Counted from the first letter of the stretch, positions 45,767 through 56,177 are shown. The stretch: 64,000 bases of DNA from Mimachlamys varia (GCA_947623455.1 OX392538.1:27217001-27281000), one strand, 5' to 3'. Numbers and translations: made by a program. Notes: generated by a model not told the origin, from the sequence alone.

Positions 45767-46250
45767 ATTAATCTGGAGTAAATATTAATAAAGAAATAAC
45801 AAGGTATAATTAATCTGAAGTAAATATGAATAAAGAAATAACAAGGTATAATTAATCTGAAGTAAATATGAATAAAGAAATAACACGGTATAATTAATCT
45901 GAAGTAAATATTAATAAAGAAATAACAAAGTATAATTAATCTGAAGTAAATATTAATAAAGAAATAACACGGTATAATTAATCTGAAGTAAATATTAATA
46001 AAGAAATAACAAAGTATAATTAATCTGAAGTAAATATTAATAAAGAAATAACACGGTATAATTAATCTGAAGTAAATATGAATAAAGAAATAACACGGTA
46101 TAATTAATCTGAAGTAAATATTAATAAAGAAATAACACGGTATAATTAATCTGAAGTAAATATTAATAAAGAAATAACAAAGTATAATTAATATGAAGTA
46201 AATATTAATAAAGAAATAACAAAGTATAATCAATCTGAAGTAAATATCGA
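45767..46250. repeat. 42-bp tandem array, about 11.5 copies
   Basis: Units begin ATTAATCTGAAGTAAATATT and vary at AACACGG/AACAAAG and ATTAAT/ATGAAT. A minus-strand frame of IILCYFFINIYFRL repeats stays open because 42 is divisible by 3. The array is about 1.4 kb upstream of the FAS1 start. Confidence 0.93.
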
Positions 46251-46259
46251 TCAGAAGAT

Positions 46260-47280
46260 AAACATAAAGTTAATTACTTAATTTGGGATCCATAACAAAA
46301 ATGACAATTAAGAACAATTACAAAAATAGTCTCGCCCACACAATAGTTCACATCTACACTCCATCCCATATCGTTGGCCTTGAAATCAATTAGTACTAAT
46401 AGGTTAACAGATTAGTGAGGTCAAATTGTCAAACCCTTGACGACCCGTGATAGTAACTTCCGTATCTATGAGAATTAAATCCGTGACACCTTGAGAGGGG
46501 CGTCGGCGTAGGGAAAGCCCCGGATGATACCACACCGGAAGGATGACGTTGTATCTAACATCGATATTTATAGATTGATCGGAAAGTCTTCTTAGGTGGT
46601 TTTAGGACTTTATCCATGCTCTCACGATGAGAGTATTATTCGAGCGACAAGTGTGTGTGAATAATTGTGTATCATCTATATATTTTTAGCCCAGATATCG
46701 CTCAATTCGTAACAAGCCAATTAAACGCAATATTTTGTCAAATCATCGCTGGCTGTAGGCTTAATGATTAATTCTTTGTCTGTGAGAAGCTTTTAAAAAC
46801 AAATGCAAGATTTTCGCAGAAGAATACATTGTACGTTAAAAGCAGTGATCAATCTACAATTATTTATCATTGGCCCTTTTCAATTGTATTGCCAAAAACA
46901 ATGGGTCCCACAATGTTAGGTTTAACCATTTTTGAAATTCAATGGATCCTTTCACAATTCTATGAGCACAGGACTCCGGATGCGCACGTAGATTGTTCAC
47001 TGTACAAGCATGTTGTTTCTCAACATTTGACGATCTTAATGTACATTTAAATTCAAAATATTGTGGGGTTTTTTCCCTCTCAATATACGTGTAGTTTTGT
47101 TACTTCATAATGTTTTTTATGGCAGATTATTTTCTTCTGCGGATCAGCTTTATTTGGATACTATTTCAGTTACATGACGTCACTGGTTTTCTGGCGTATT
47201 TAATTGTACATACTGACAAACACTGATAATGGATTTTTCACGCTACCAGTAGGAAGTGTACACTTTATGCAACGTATTTT
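46260..47280. other. Intergenic, nothing recognised
   Basis: AT-rich sequence with only short unconvincing frames. Confidence 0.45.
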
Positions 47281-47284
47281 TAAG

Positions 47285-47553
47285 GATATAGTTTTGCTTT
47301 TGTCGATTTCATGGTGAGAAGAATAGACTTGATCCGCGAAACAGCTAGACTTTATTCTTTCACGATGGCGCGTTCAAAAATTTGATATCTTATGATAACA
47401 TTTAATATCGGATTTTGTGTTTTGTTTTTGCATAATTAGTTGTATTGAACTATATGTACGTTACTGCAAAACAGTTAAAGTTGAATTGATTTCAAGACCA
47501 ACTCAGGGATTATCAAGCGACATAATGGCCATCGTGAAAGAATAAAGTCTAGC
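47285..47553. mobile_element. Inverted-repeat element upstream of the mobile-DNA cluster
   Basis: Perfect 26-bp arms at 47344-47369 and 47528-47553 (GCTAGACTTTATTCTTTCAC...). An end motif shared with the 33.7-kb hairpin precedes the left arm. Confidence 0.7.
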
Positions 47554-47634
47554 TCAGGTGTTAGAAAATGGCAGCCATCTTCTTACTAGCCTAATCTCGA
47601 GTTTCTACCTCTGCTGGAATGTGGAGTTAGTTTG

Positions 47635-48090
47635 GTTTGATTGCTTTACGCCCTATTAACAGCCAATGTCATTTTAGGCGCACCTGCCGATGTATGCGAT
47701 GTGGGTGTTGGTGTTGGGAACGTGTACATTTAGGAGGCGGCAGTATGTGCGCGTAAACCTTCTTGTGATAGTCCGGATCTTATGCCGATTTAAAGTGCTA
47801 CTGCACTAAACTAATTTCCAAGCAGAACACCCCACCTGGTTAACTTATACTGGTAAAGGGTGAACTAGTCGTTCTACTCCAGTAATGCTGAACGTCAAGC
47901 AGGGAGTTGTACCTACAATATGTACCATTGTTAGAGACTCGGGTATGTCACGGTCTGGGGACAGAACCCATAGCCTTCCTCACACGGACGAACGCTTAAA
48001 ACTACAGGCCAAAAGAATGTGAAAGATGGGATCCAACATCAAGTCGCCTCTTACGATCATGCAATGGGGACAGCAGGTACTATAGTATTA
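47635..48090. repeat. Probable old dispersed repeat left of the mobile-DNA cluster
   Basis: The segment from GGTTTGATTGCTTTACGCCC to CGCCTCTTACGATCATGCAA is GC-richer than its surroundings and has frames full of stops. It looks like a decayed interspersed repeat, and I have no second full copy in the window. Confidence 0.4.
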
Positions 48091-48101
48091 TTGGTTGGTA
48101 C

Positions 48102-48782
48102 TTTCTGTATTGGCCTAGTTATTTGTCCAAGACTTCGCCTCGGGCCAATATAGCAGGCCGAGGACCAATAACTCGGCCATTACAGAAATTGACAATCAAC
48201 AATAATGACTTAATTAATTAACTCTATGACAATTAAAAAGATAGTAATGACAATCACATAATTAATACACAAGACATTTTCTTTATTACTTCAGCATCTA
48301 CATCTCGGCCTATCAAACGTTCAGTTTACAAAAACAACCATGTCGTTCTGTAGCTCCGTGCATGGGACGTTAGTATCGATCATGTAGAATGTCGACTTCA
48401 CTGTCAGAAAAGAAAGAACTGACAATAAATAACTTGATTCTTGAACGATGGTGTGTAAGTTTGAAACAACCTTGTCATCTAAATGTTTAGGTTGTTTTCT
48501 AGGCTACAGAGTACAGTTCAGAATCAACTCTGGCCGAAAACAAATCTGCAGGATTTATCTCGGTTACCTGGAAGTTATCATTATTCAAGACATTCATCAT
48601 CCACCTTGTTATCTCCTTCGTATAGTATATATACCGAATAGGGTCTGCAGCTATTCTCTCCGTCATATTCTCCCCATTTAACATTCATTTTCTCTTGGGT
48701 AACGTCGGTCCGTCCATTCTGAAACATTTCTCCTGGGGCTACGATATGACGTCTCTGACGCAATTTCCGATCGTCGTAAACG
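48102..48782 (-). mobile_element. Hairpin-ended element, copy A, left part (split by the pogo-PHD transposon)
   Basis: The left end is an imperfect hairpin: arm 48102-48128 (TTTCTGTATTGGCC...) pairs with 48162-48188. On the minus strand, 48684-48500 reads NGENMTERIAADP..., clearly related to NGEEMMESLVADL... in copy B at 55.2 kb. The copy breaks off at 48782 exactly at the transposon and resumes at 54438 with CATGTTTCGCGCC, matching copy B across the gap. Confidence 0.75.
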
Positions 48783-48784
48783 TA

Positions 48785-48825
48785 CTGGGACCCGACCAGT
48801 GTCCGTGAACTACCAGTGTCCGTGA
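48785..48825 (+). repeat. Left terminal inverted repeat with a doubled motif
   Basis: The 24-bp terminal repeat occupies 48785-48808. Its inner half CCAGTGTCCGTGA recurs directly at 48813-48825, 17 bp further in. Doubled end motifs commonly serve as transposase binding sites. Confidence 0.85.
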
Positions 48826-49472
48826 AATTCGCGAGATTGTTTTCACGTGCGGTTTCCCGATATCCTGGTATGCGGTTTTTGACAGATCAAGATGGTAAGA
48901 CTTTATAGAAAAAAGAACAAACAGTTTCTTTAACTCCTGAGGATAAAAACTTGAATATTATTGTTAACTTGATGGATGAACTAAATATTCACCTTGGGGG
49001 ATCAATATTTTGGCACAGTACCTTTCAAATTTTACGTCCAGATCGTTTTCCCAATGTTTACACAGCGTCTGCTAAATGACAAGCTGACGGAAGCGACCTC
49101 TGACGGAAGGGAAGCAACTCTTACGTAGATTGTTGTACTAAATGCAGCTAGGGATATGCTGATAGTAACAAGGCCAGGCCTGGGGCAATTGTGCATTTAT
49201 GTAGTACAATGACTGTTACTGTGCAAACGGAACAATTAAAAAGGAGATATTTTTGATAACAAAAAATGAGAGAAGAACTGAGAAAAGTAATTACATGTAT
49301 ACTGTAGGTATACATGAACAATACATTATTAAAAAAAAGGAAACCAATGTCAAAAGTTTCATTTTATTATTTCATATATAATTGATTTAATTTATATATT
49401 CACTTTGAAATGCATTATATTTTGGTATCTTTAAAAAAAATAAACATGTTAATACATCGTTCTTGTCAGATA

Positions 49473-49855
49473 TACAGTGGATTCAACTTAATTAATATCA
49501 CTCCCTTTAATGTCACATTCCTCTTTATATCATGTTTTTCCAAAACACCTTTTCCCCTCTATGTAATTTTATTATGTTAATACATTTGTTTCATGTATTT
49601 TGAGGTGAAATTATTTTTTTTTGTAACCAATTACTAAACTCCATTGATTTCAGATACAACTTGTAAAAAATATTGCATAGGAAAATAACCCCAAAAATTA
49701 TTTTTATTTGAAATAATGTTACCTTTATCTTTATATCCTGTTTGGAAATGCACTAGATTTAATGGAAAAACATAATTCTCTTAATGTCACATACCTGTTA
49801 ATATCATGTTTTGTTTAACAAATGCAACATGATATAAAGAGGAATGCACTGTATA
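49473..49855. mobile_element. Short TA-flanked inverted-repeat element (MITE) nested in the transposon
   Basis: It starts CAGTGGATTC after TA and ends GGAATGCACTG before TA. The ATTCCTCTTTATATCATGTT block near the left end is repeated inverted at the right end. CAGTG termini and TA duplications suggest a non-autonomous pogo/Tigger relative. It ends about 25 bp before the chosen transposase start codon. Confidence 0.65.
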
Positions 49856-49879
49856 ACTAAATACCAAAAGGTTGTTCAG

Positions 49880-50360
49880 ATGACAATAACACGCTTACAA
49901 TTATTACAGCCAAAAAGGAAACTGTATACCAGAGATCAGATAGATGCAGCAGTCAGTGATGTAAAACGGAGGAGACTGAATCCGTCAAAAGCTGCAAGAG
50001 AACACGGAGTTCCACGACAGACTATAATTGATGCCATTAAAAGGGGTCACAGTATTGACAGTTATGGACCACCTAGGATGCTGTCAACAGATGAGGAAGC
50101 AGCTCTTGTGGAGTACCTCAAGTACATGGGAAGGCGTGGTTTTCCCCTCAGTCGTCAACATTTGAAAGGCTATGTGATGTCCTTGATTGATACGTCAAAT
50201 AGGAAAACCCTTTTTAAGGAGAGTGGACCCTCTGATAAATGGTGCAAACAATTTATCAGCCGGTATCCGGAATTTTCCGAGAAAGAGCCACAGGTCAGGG
50301 ACAGGGGACGGACACGGATGTCCAACAGTTCCGTCATTGATGGATTCTTTAAGAAGTATG
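49880..50360 (+). CDS. Transposase exon 1: DNA-binding domains
   Basis: It starts MTITRLQLLQPKRKLYTRDQ and ends FKKYG at GTGAGC. It carries both helix-turn-helix units of the CENP-B/psq type. No stop or frameshift in 160 codons. Confidence 0.85.
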
Positions 50361-53178
50361 GTGAGCAAATTAATAATGTACATTTGTATTTCAGTAGCAT
50401 AAAATTTTAAAATTGACTGATTTATTGTAACTTCCTTGATAGATCTTAATTAGAAAATCCTCTACAAGTTAAACTTTTGATGCTGTATCAGTTTTCATTT
50501 CATTGTCATAAATTTAATTATTGAAATAAAGGAATTAAAAATGCATTTTATTTTTTATTGAGTAAATTATTAAAAAGATAAATGAAAATAAAGCATACAG
50601 TATGTTCATTTAAACTTTATTGAACACAGAACATATTAATATATTCAATAGTAAATATTCAGTGATCTAAATATATAAACATTTTATAGAAGAAACAATC
50701 AATCGACTCGACCTCGCTGCTAAACCTGGCCAGATATACAACTGTGACGAGACTGGATTTGTTGACAAACAAGGGTCAAGAAAGAAGGTCATTGGTGAAA
50801 AAGGACGACCATGTATACAGCAGAAAGTAAGTTCAACAGAAAAAAATATCTTGCAATATAAAAGATAACAATGGAAAAGAAATTGATCACTAGAAGTAAA
50901 TAACTATTTTCTAACTGTTTGCACCTAAAGTTGAAAACCTTTAATTTGTTCAATTGAAAAAAAAAAGAAATACAAAAATTTCGAAATATTTCAAGGAATA
51001 GTGTGACTAAATCTTTCCAATTGATTAAATCCTTTACTTGAAGTTTTCTTAATTTAAAGATTAACACCATTGATCATGTCACGGCACATCTATGCGCTTC
51101 GGGAGATGGAAGGATGATGGCCTCCTTTCTTATTTATAAGAAAAGTCTTCCTCATCGGTCTTACAGAGAGGATGTTCCAAGAGATTGGGTGTTTGGAGTT
51201 TCAGAATCTGGTAGGTTTGAGTAATTTTCAAATTGATTTTGTTTAAAAATATGTACAGTATTGTATAATGCAGTTATTAACTTCAATTCATTGAATATGC
51301 AGTACTTATTCTACAATAAGCCCATGCCTGTCAACAAGACCAGTTATTGTTTTTTGGAGATTTAGCTTGTTAGCCCTATAGACATATTACTGATAATTGA
51401 TAAGGTGGTAATATATCTTGCAATAACGAAGGTAAAATATTACCATAATTTTGACAGTGATACACATAAGATGTTTTAGACCCCCAATGATAATAAGTTT
51501 TGTTATCGGTATTAACAATCATATGTCGTTGGTGGTAATTGTTCTTACATATAACTTGTAGGTTATATGGACACAGACCTCTTTAGAACCTGGTTCAGAA
51601 CAGTGTTTCTAAATCATTGCACAAAAGAAAGGCCTGTTCTATTGCTGATGGACAACCATGACTCCCACATATCCATACCAGTGATTGAAATGGCAAGAGA
51701 ACAGAATGTAAGTGATCTATCATCTAAAATATGGGTACTGTGACTTCAAAAAAGAATTTCATTTTGAAAAAATGAATAAAACATTCCACATTAAATTAAT
51801 TCCTATATCTTATTGTACTACACAATTGACACATGTAAATTTCTATATTCAGATTGAAATTCTAGCTTTCCCAGCACACACCACACATCTGCTGCAGCCA
51901 CTGGATGTCAACATCATTGGACCTGTGAAGGAGAAGATGAGAAGTTTAGCAACATCAATGTCTCTTGCAAATAGCAAAATGACAGTCAGCAAATCAAATT
52001 TGCCTGCACTTCTGTCATACGCAATTGACCAGACTTGTTCACCTGGACTGATTAAGTCAGCATTTAGGTAATTTATTTATGCATCTGCATTTGGGTTAAC
52101 TGATTTTGGTTTACACACTATTCACTTTGATTGCTTCAGCATATATGCTATATACAAAATGTATACTTTTATTGATACAAACATTTCTTTTTTAAAATCC
52201 TTTATCATATATACATGTTGCATTGTTTTGTTATGAGATTTGGATATACAAAGTGTACAAACGCCCATAATGCATTACCTTTCATTATTAAATCTCTTCT
52301 ATTTTGTTACAGGAAAAGTGGACTCATCCCTCTAAACCCTGAAGCTATTGACACGTCACTACTTATCCCAGAAGATTTCAGCAAAAGTCAAGGAGCTCCA
52401 GATAGCGGGTCCTCTGCAGTGGCATCAACAAGTGGTACCTCTAGTACAGGTTAGTCTTCCTCTGTAGTAGTTTATTGTATATTGTCGCAGTGATTTGAAT
52501 TTGTGTGTGTGAAAAACAGACTTTTTTATTATTCATATCAATTTAACAGATCTTTCATCCATGAATTGTCTTGCAACAACCACAGAAATACATGTTTCTA
52601 AGTGTTCTTCTTATATTTTTACAGAGAAAGTTGCAATATCTTCGTGTGACAAGTGTGGTCACTCTCTATCACCACACCCCATTGAAGCTGTGAGGAAATT
52701 GCCACCAATTCTCCAGGAAATATTCATCACACCAGTTCTTCCGGAGAAGAAGCCTAAGAACAAAAGAGTTGTGCTGGAGGCACGCACCATTACCTGTGAT
52801 GCCATGCTTCAACAGCTTAAAAATAAAGAAGAGGAAAATAAGAGAAGAAATGAGGCTATAGAGGAGAGGAAAAGGGAGAGGGAGGCAAGGAAAGCTGGTA
52901 AAGATAAAGGTAAAGGTAAAGGTAGAGGCAAAGGTAAAGGTAAAGGCAAAGCGAACAGGATTAATGTAGCAGTGTTGGAGGAGGATGCAGAGGATGAAGA
53001 AGATGACACAGTTGTGTGTGGTGTTTGCCAAAAGAGAGATACCGAAGAGATAGAGGAAGATGAGGACCAGGCCATCACCTTCACCAGCTGGATCCAATGC
53101 GAAGTCTGCGACATGTGGTTCCACCAGGAATGTGTTGATGCCGTATCGGATGATTTTATCTGCACGTTATGCAGTTGA
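49880..53178 (+). CDS. pogo/Tigger-like DDE transposase with C-terminal PHD finger
   Basis: Seven exons: 49880-50360, 50690-50826, 51060-51210, 51562-51707, 51853-52067, 52313-52449, 52625-53178. All are GT-AG and in phase, encoding 606 residues. Order: N-terminal psq-type helix-turn-helix (SKAAREHGVPRQTIIDAIKR), a CENP-B-like second DNA-binding region (SGPSDKWCKQFISRYPEF), the DDE_1 catalytic domain with NCDETGF, LLLMDNHDSH and LLQPLDVNIIGP supplying the three acidic residues, a Ser/Thr-rich linker, a Lys/Gly run, an acidic stretch, and a C4HC3 PHD finger (CGVCQKRD ... WIQCEVCDMWFHQEC ... FICTLC). It would cut and rejoin element ends in the nucleus, and the PHD finger may read histone tails. 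An in-frame ATG also exists at 49844, but it lies in the end of a nested short element, so I chose 49880. No internal stop or frameshift is seen. Confidence 0.88.
50690..50826 (+). CDS. Transposase exon 2: first catalytic Asp
   Basis: It begins after TTTTATAG and encodes ETINRLDLAAKPGQIYNCDE and then TGFVDKQG. The Asp of NCDETGF is the first catalytic residue of DDE_1. Ends at GTAAGT in phase 0. Confidence 0.88.
51060..51210 (+). CDS. Transposase exon 3: DDE core
   Basis: It begins INTIDHVTAHLCASGDGRMM and ends DWVFGVSES at GTAGGT. This is the usual beta-strand region of DDE_1. Confidence 0.85.
51562..51707 (+). CDS. Transposase exon 4: second catalytic Asp
   Basis: It encodes YMDTDLFRTWFRTVFLNHCT and then RPVLLLMDNHDSHISIPV. 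The MDNHDSH box holds the second catalytic Asp. Confidence 0.88.
51853..52067 (+). CDS. Transposase exon 5: third catalytic Asp
   Basis: It encodes IEILAFPAHTTHLLQPLDVN and IIGPVKEKM. The QPLD box supplies the third acidic residue, so the triad is DDD as in pogo-type enzymes. Confidence 0.88.
52313..52449 (+). CDS. Transposase exon 6: end of catalytic domain and Ser/Thr linker
   Basis: It encodes KSGLIPLNPEAIDTSLLIPE and then a Ser/Thr/Gly-rich tail. RKSGLIPLNP is the common close of DDE_1 domains. Acceptor TTACAG, donor GTTAGT. Confidence 0.85.
52625..53178 (+). CDS. Transposase exon 7: zinc pair, Lys/Gly run, PHD finger
   Basis: It starts EKVAISSCDKCGHSLSPHPI, runs through a charged helix, a (KG)n-like basic stretch, an acidic patch and the PHD finger, and stops at 53176-53178. 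The Lys/Gly run could be a nuclear localisation signal. The opening CDKCG is a short zinc-knuckle-like pair. Confidence 0.88.
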
Positions 53179-53379
53179 GACCGATTTAAGAATTCTTTGT
53201 AACATTGACAACCTTAAATGACGTAATGACATTTTGTTTGGTGAACTGTTAATCCTATTTTGTTGGTAAATGTATTGCTGTGAATTTTTTATTTCATAAT
53301 GTAATCTATTTTGTTTCACGGTTGTCATAATCAACATTTGTGTGAGAAAAATGTAATGCTGTAAGTTTTAATTCATAAA

Positions 53380-53730
53380 TTCTATTAAATAGAATCTATA
53401 ATTTATTTTCATTACTGCCATATTCAAATTGTATTCATAAAATGAATCTATATTTTTATCACTGCCATATTCAAGTTGTATTCTTAAATGGAATTTATTT
53501 TCATGACTGCCATATTCAAATTGTATTCATCAAATGAATCTATATTTTTATCACTGCCATATTCAAGTTGTATTCATAAGTGGGCTCTTTATGTATTTTC
53601 ATTACTATCATATATATTTAAGTTTCCAATCTTTTGTGTGAGTGAATGCAATGCTGTAACTTTTTATTTCATAAATACTATTAAATGGAATCCATCTTAT
53701 TTTCATTACTGTCATATTCAAGTTGTATTA
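53380..53730 (+). repeat. Degenerate tandem repeat after the transposase stop
   Basis: About four imperfect copies of a unit of roughly 80 bp containing CACTGCCATATTCAAGTTGT and TTCATAAAATGAATCTATAT. They lie in the probable 3' untranslated region of the transposase. Confidence 0.6.
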
Positions 53731-54211
53731 ATTCATATTTGTAAGCTGTCATTTTTCTCTATATTTTAAACCTTGAATTTTGAGAAAAGTTCAAGTTCAG
53801 AGTGTGTTCACAGGTTCAGATTGATAAGAATACTTAGTACCACATCATGATCTTATTACTATTAATCGCGTATTAATTACATTTGTTTTACTTGTTTTTT
53901 AATGTTACCATTAAATCCCGGTATATGTATGATTTCATATTTTGTTCTGTTATGATTGAAGGGAGGCAACTCGTTAGCAGTCGCTCAAAGTCGTTCCATG
54001 ACTGTGATTAGTATCACCCAGCCTTGACCTTTACAGCGTAAAACGTTATACAAAAAGTCATCTCGAATAAGTCGGCGATATTCAGGCTTTTCAACAGATA
54101 TTTTGACCTATTAAGGTAAATAAATGATTCATATAAATCACATAATGCCTAATCTGAAGAAAATTGCGAAAAAAATCTAAGAAACATACAGAAATCGCCA
54201 AGAAAAAATAT

Positions 54212-54435
54212 TCACGGACACTGGTCCGGTCTCCGTCAAAAATAAGCAGAAATGTAGAAGTCGTATATGGCCTCTAAATGGAGCGTTGATTAGGGTTAAT
54301 TAAATTTAAAGGGATAGACATTAAGGAGTGTGAGTTCAGGATTATTCATGCAAAATTTAAGAATATTTGAACGTCAAATTTGCAAGATACACGAGAAAAA
54401 CCTTCAAAAAATCACGGACACTGGTCGGGTCCCAG
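54212..54435 (-). repeat. Right terminal inverted repeat with a second motif 200 bp inside
   Basis: The inverted 24-bp repeat occupies 54412-54435. The same 13-bp motif in inverted orientation is at 54212-54224. The motif spacing therefore differs between ends: 17 bp on the left, 200 bp on the right. Confidence 0.85.
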
Positions 54436-54437
54436 TA

Positions 54438-54550
54438 CATGTTTCGCGCCAAATCTTGTATTGGCCGACTTTTTCTTGTATTGGCCGACTTTTTTGTATG
54501 TATTGCCCTGGTCTATTTTTCTGTATTGCGACAAAATGAAGCTAGTTCAT
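54438..54550 (-). mobile_element. Hairpin-ended element, copy A, right part
   Basis: It continues copy A after the transposon: GTTTCGCGCCAAATCTTGTA, then two direct CTTGTATTGGCCGAC units, then GTATTGCCCTGG. Copy B has the same order at 55283-55440. Confidence 0.75.
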
Positions 54551-54638
54551 TAAAAAAAAATTGTTACGCCCTGTCTATAGTGTGTACTTTGACACTTTCA
54601 TTTTGAATGGAATTTTAAGAATCAACTGAAAACCAAGA

Positions 54639-55440
54639 CCTGCTATATTGGCCTGAGGCGAAGCCGAAGGCCAATATAGCAGGCCGAGGACCAATAACTA
54701 GGCCAATACAGAAATAACCAATCAATAATGACTTATTAATTAACTCTATGACAAATGTCAGTGTGTCTGATTCATATTCCTGGCCGTCAGCTTTCCGTAC
54801 ACCAAGGAAGAACCTTGCCAAAATTTTGTCCAATTCACCTACCGGAATATTTTCGATCGGTCGTTTCTCTCTGATAGAATCCAAGAAGGACTGAACGATT
54901 TTTAAGTCTGACTTCGTTTTCTGCGTTGTATTCTCGTTTCTAGAATTTAACACGAAGTTAGAAACCTCTTTGTCATCCATGTGTACAAACCTGGTTAGGT
55001 TTGGAGCTATAATGTTGTTGTCTGGGCTACATAATCAGACTCCCTGTCGGACAAAACATCTACGGAATTCAATTTGACTTCCTTCAAGTCGTCATTATCC
55101 ATGACGTTCACCCGTCTGGAATTCTCCTCTGTCCAATATTCATACTCGAGGAGATCAGCAACTAAACTTTCCATCATTTCCTCACCGTTTGTAATGCGCT
55201 TTCTTTTTGGCAATGTTGGCCCGTCCATCTTTGAAGATTTCACGGCAGGCTGCAGTATGACGTTTATGACGTCATTTCAGAACGACGTTTCGCGCCATAT
55301 CTTGTATTGGCCGTGTTTTTCTTGTATTGGCCGACTTTTTCTGTATTGGCCGACTTTTTCCTGTATTGGCCGACTTTTTGATATGTATTGCCAGGGCCGA
55401 AATTCCCGAATTTCGGCAATATCAAGCTAGTTAATTAATA
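54639..55440 (-). mobile_element. Hairpin-ended element, copy B (possibly Crypton-like, non-autonomous)
   Basis: The left end has a perfect 16-bp hairpin (54639-54654 with 54668-54683, 13-base loop). The right end has four direct units of about 20 bp built on TGTATTGGCCGACTTTTT and a small palindrome (CCGAAATTC..GAATTTCGG) near 55400. It lies directly after copy A in the same orientation, as a tandem pair. The inside carries a minus-strand reading frame resembling the N-terminal part of DUF3504/Crypton-type tyrosine recombinases. Confidence 0.65.
54740..55228 (-). pseudogene. Truncated recombinase-like reading frame in copy B
   Basis: Two minus-strand blocks are visible. 55228-55007 reads MDGPTLPKRKRITNGEEMME... 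and ends at a stop. 54980-54740 reads MDDKEVSNFVLNSRNENTTQ, later ENIPVGELDKILARFFLGVR and KADGQEYESDTLT. The second block resembles the segment just before the catalytic domain in DUF3504 (ZMYM/QRICH1/Crypton) proteins. No catalytic Arg/His/Tyr region follows, because the frame runs into the element's terminal hairpin. How the two blocks are spliced is unclear. Confidence 0.55.
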
Positions 55441-55706
55441 AACTGTAATACTGATGAAGCGTTGCATCAGGGTGCTGAAATTCGCTCTTTGGTGTCGTCC
55501 GAACGTTCGCGTACCCTCGCTGACTAAACTCTGATATTATGGTACATGTACCATGTAAACCTTCCTTTATCATATTGATATTTATCGGCGTGAAACTTTA
55601 TCTGATGGCTTCTGATGATCATTTTCAATTACTTGATACGTTTCCCCGATTTAAAGGTAGATTTTACAACTGAATGAGGCGAAACCTTAAAATTTCCTCT
55701 TCAAAG

Positions 55707-56177
55707 GTCAAGGAAAAGGCCTACAAAGCTCTAGTGAGACCTTAGCTTGAGTATGCTAGTGTGGTTTGAGACCCATATCTAATTAAGGATATAGACCAAA
55801 TCGAGAAGGTCCAGCGGCGAGCTGCCCGCTTCGTCACAAATCGTCATAGAAACACTTCCAGTGTGGGAGCCATGATCAATGGCCTTCAGTGGCGAAGCTT
55901 GGCAACTCGTCGCCGTGATGCCCGCCTCACTATGCTATACAAAATAGCCAATAACTTGATATCTATAAGTTCTTCCGACATTATCCGAGCTGTCAGATCT
56001 TCTCGGCACTTTCATCCTCTCTTTTATCAAACTCTCTCCTGCAAATGTTCTGCTCGGAAAGAAAGCTTCTTCCCCAAAACTATCATTCAATGGAACTCTC
56101 TCCCACCTGACTTGACCTCTAGTGCCACACTTTTGTCTTTCAAATCAGGCATCAGTAACTATAAATACACTAATTAA
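55707..56177 (+). pseudogene. Non-LTR retrotransposon fragment with two nonsense codons
   Basis: The frame reads VKEKAYKALVRP-stop-LEYASVV-stop-DPY, then IEKVQRRAARFVTNR and a tail including LATRRRDARLTMLYKIANNL and FFPKTIIQWNSLP. This is the C-terminal signature of LINE-type (CR1/Jockey-like) proteins. The stops at 55743-55745 (TAG) and 55767-55769 (TGA) replace residues normally coded by CAG/CAC and TGG. Confidence 0.78.

Larger units (their letters stand above)
48785..54435 (+). mobile_element. pogo/Tigger-type DNA transposon with PHD-finger transposase, apparently complete
   Basis: The two ends are perfect 24-bp inverted repeats (48785-48808 and 54412-54435), beginning CTGGGACCCGACCAGTGTCC. 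Each is flanked by TA (48783-48784 and 54436-54437), the target duplication of the Tc1/mariner/pogo superfamily. The 5.65-kb interior holds one intact seven-exon transposase gene in plus orientation. The element lies inside an older repeat (see 48102-48782), whose sequence resumes at 54438. Identical ends and an unbroken reading frame suggest a recent insertion. Confidence 0.88.

Noticed and set aside
45655..46233. Minus-strand 192-residue frame of repeated CYFFINIYFRLII
   Set aside because: It is a 42-bp tandem repeat with a period divisible by 3, without gene context.
52669..53165. Minus-strand frames of 118-151 residues opposite the transposase
   Set aside because: They are antisense shadows of the Lys/Glu-rich last exon.
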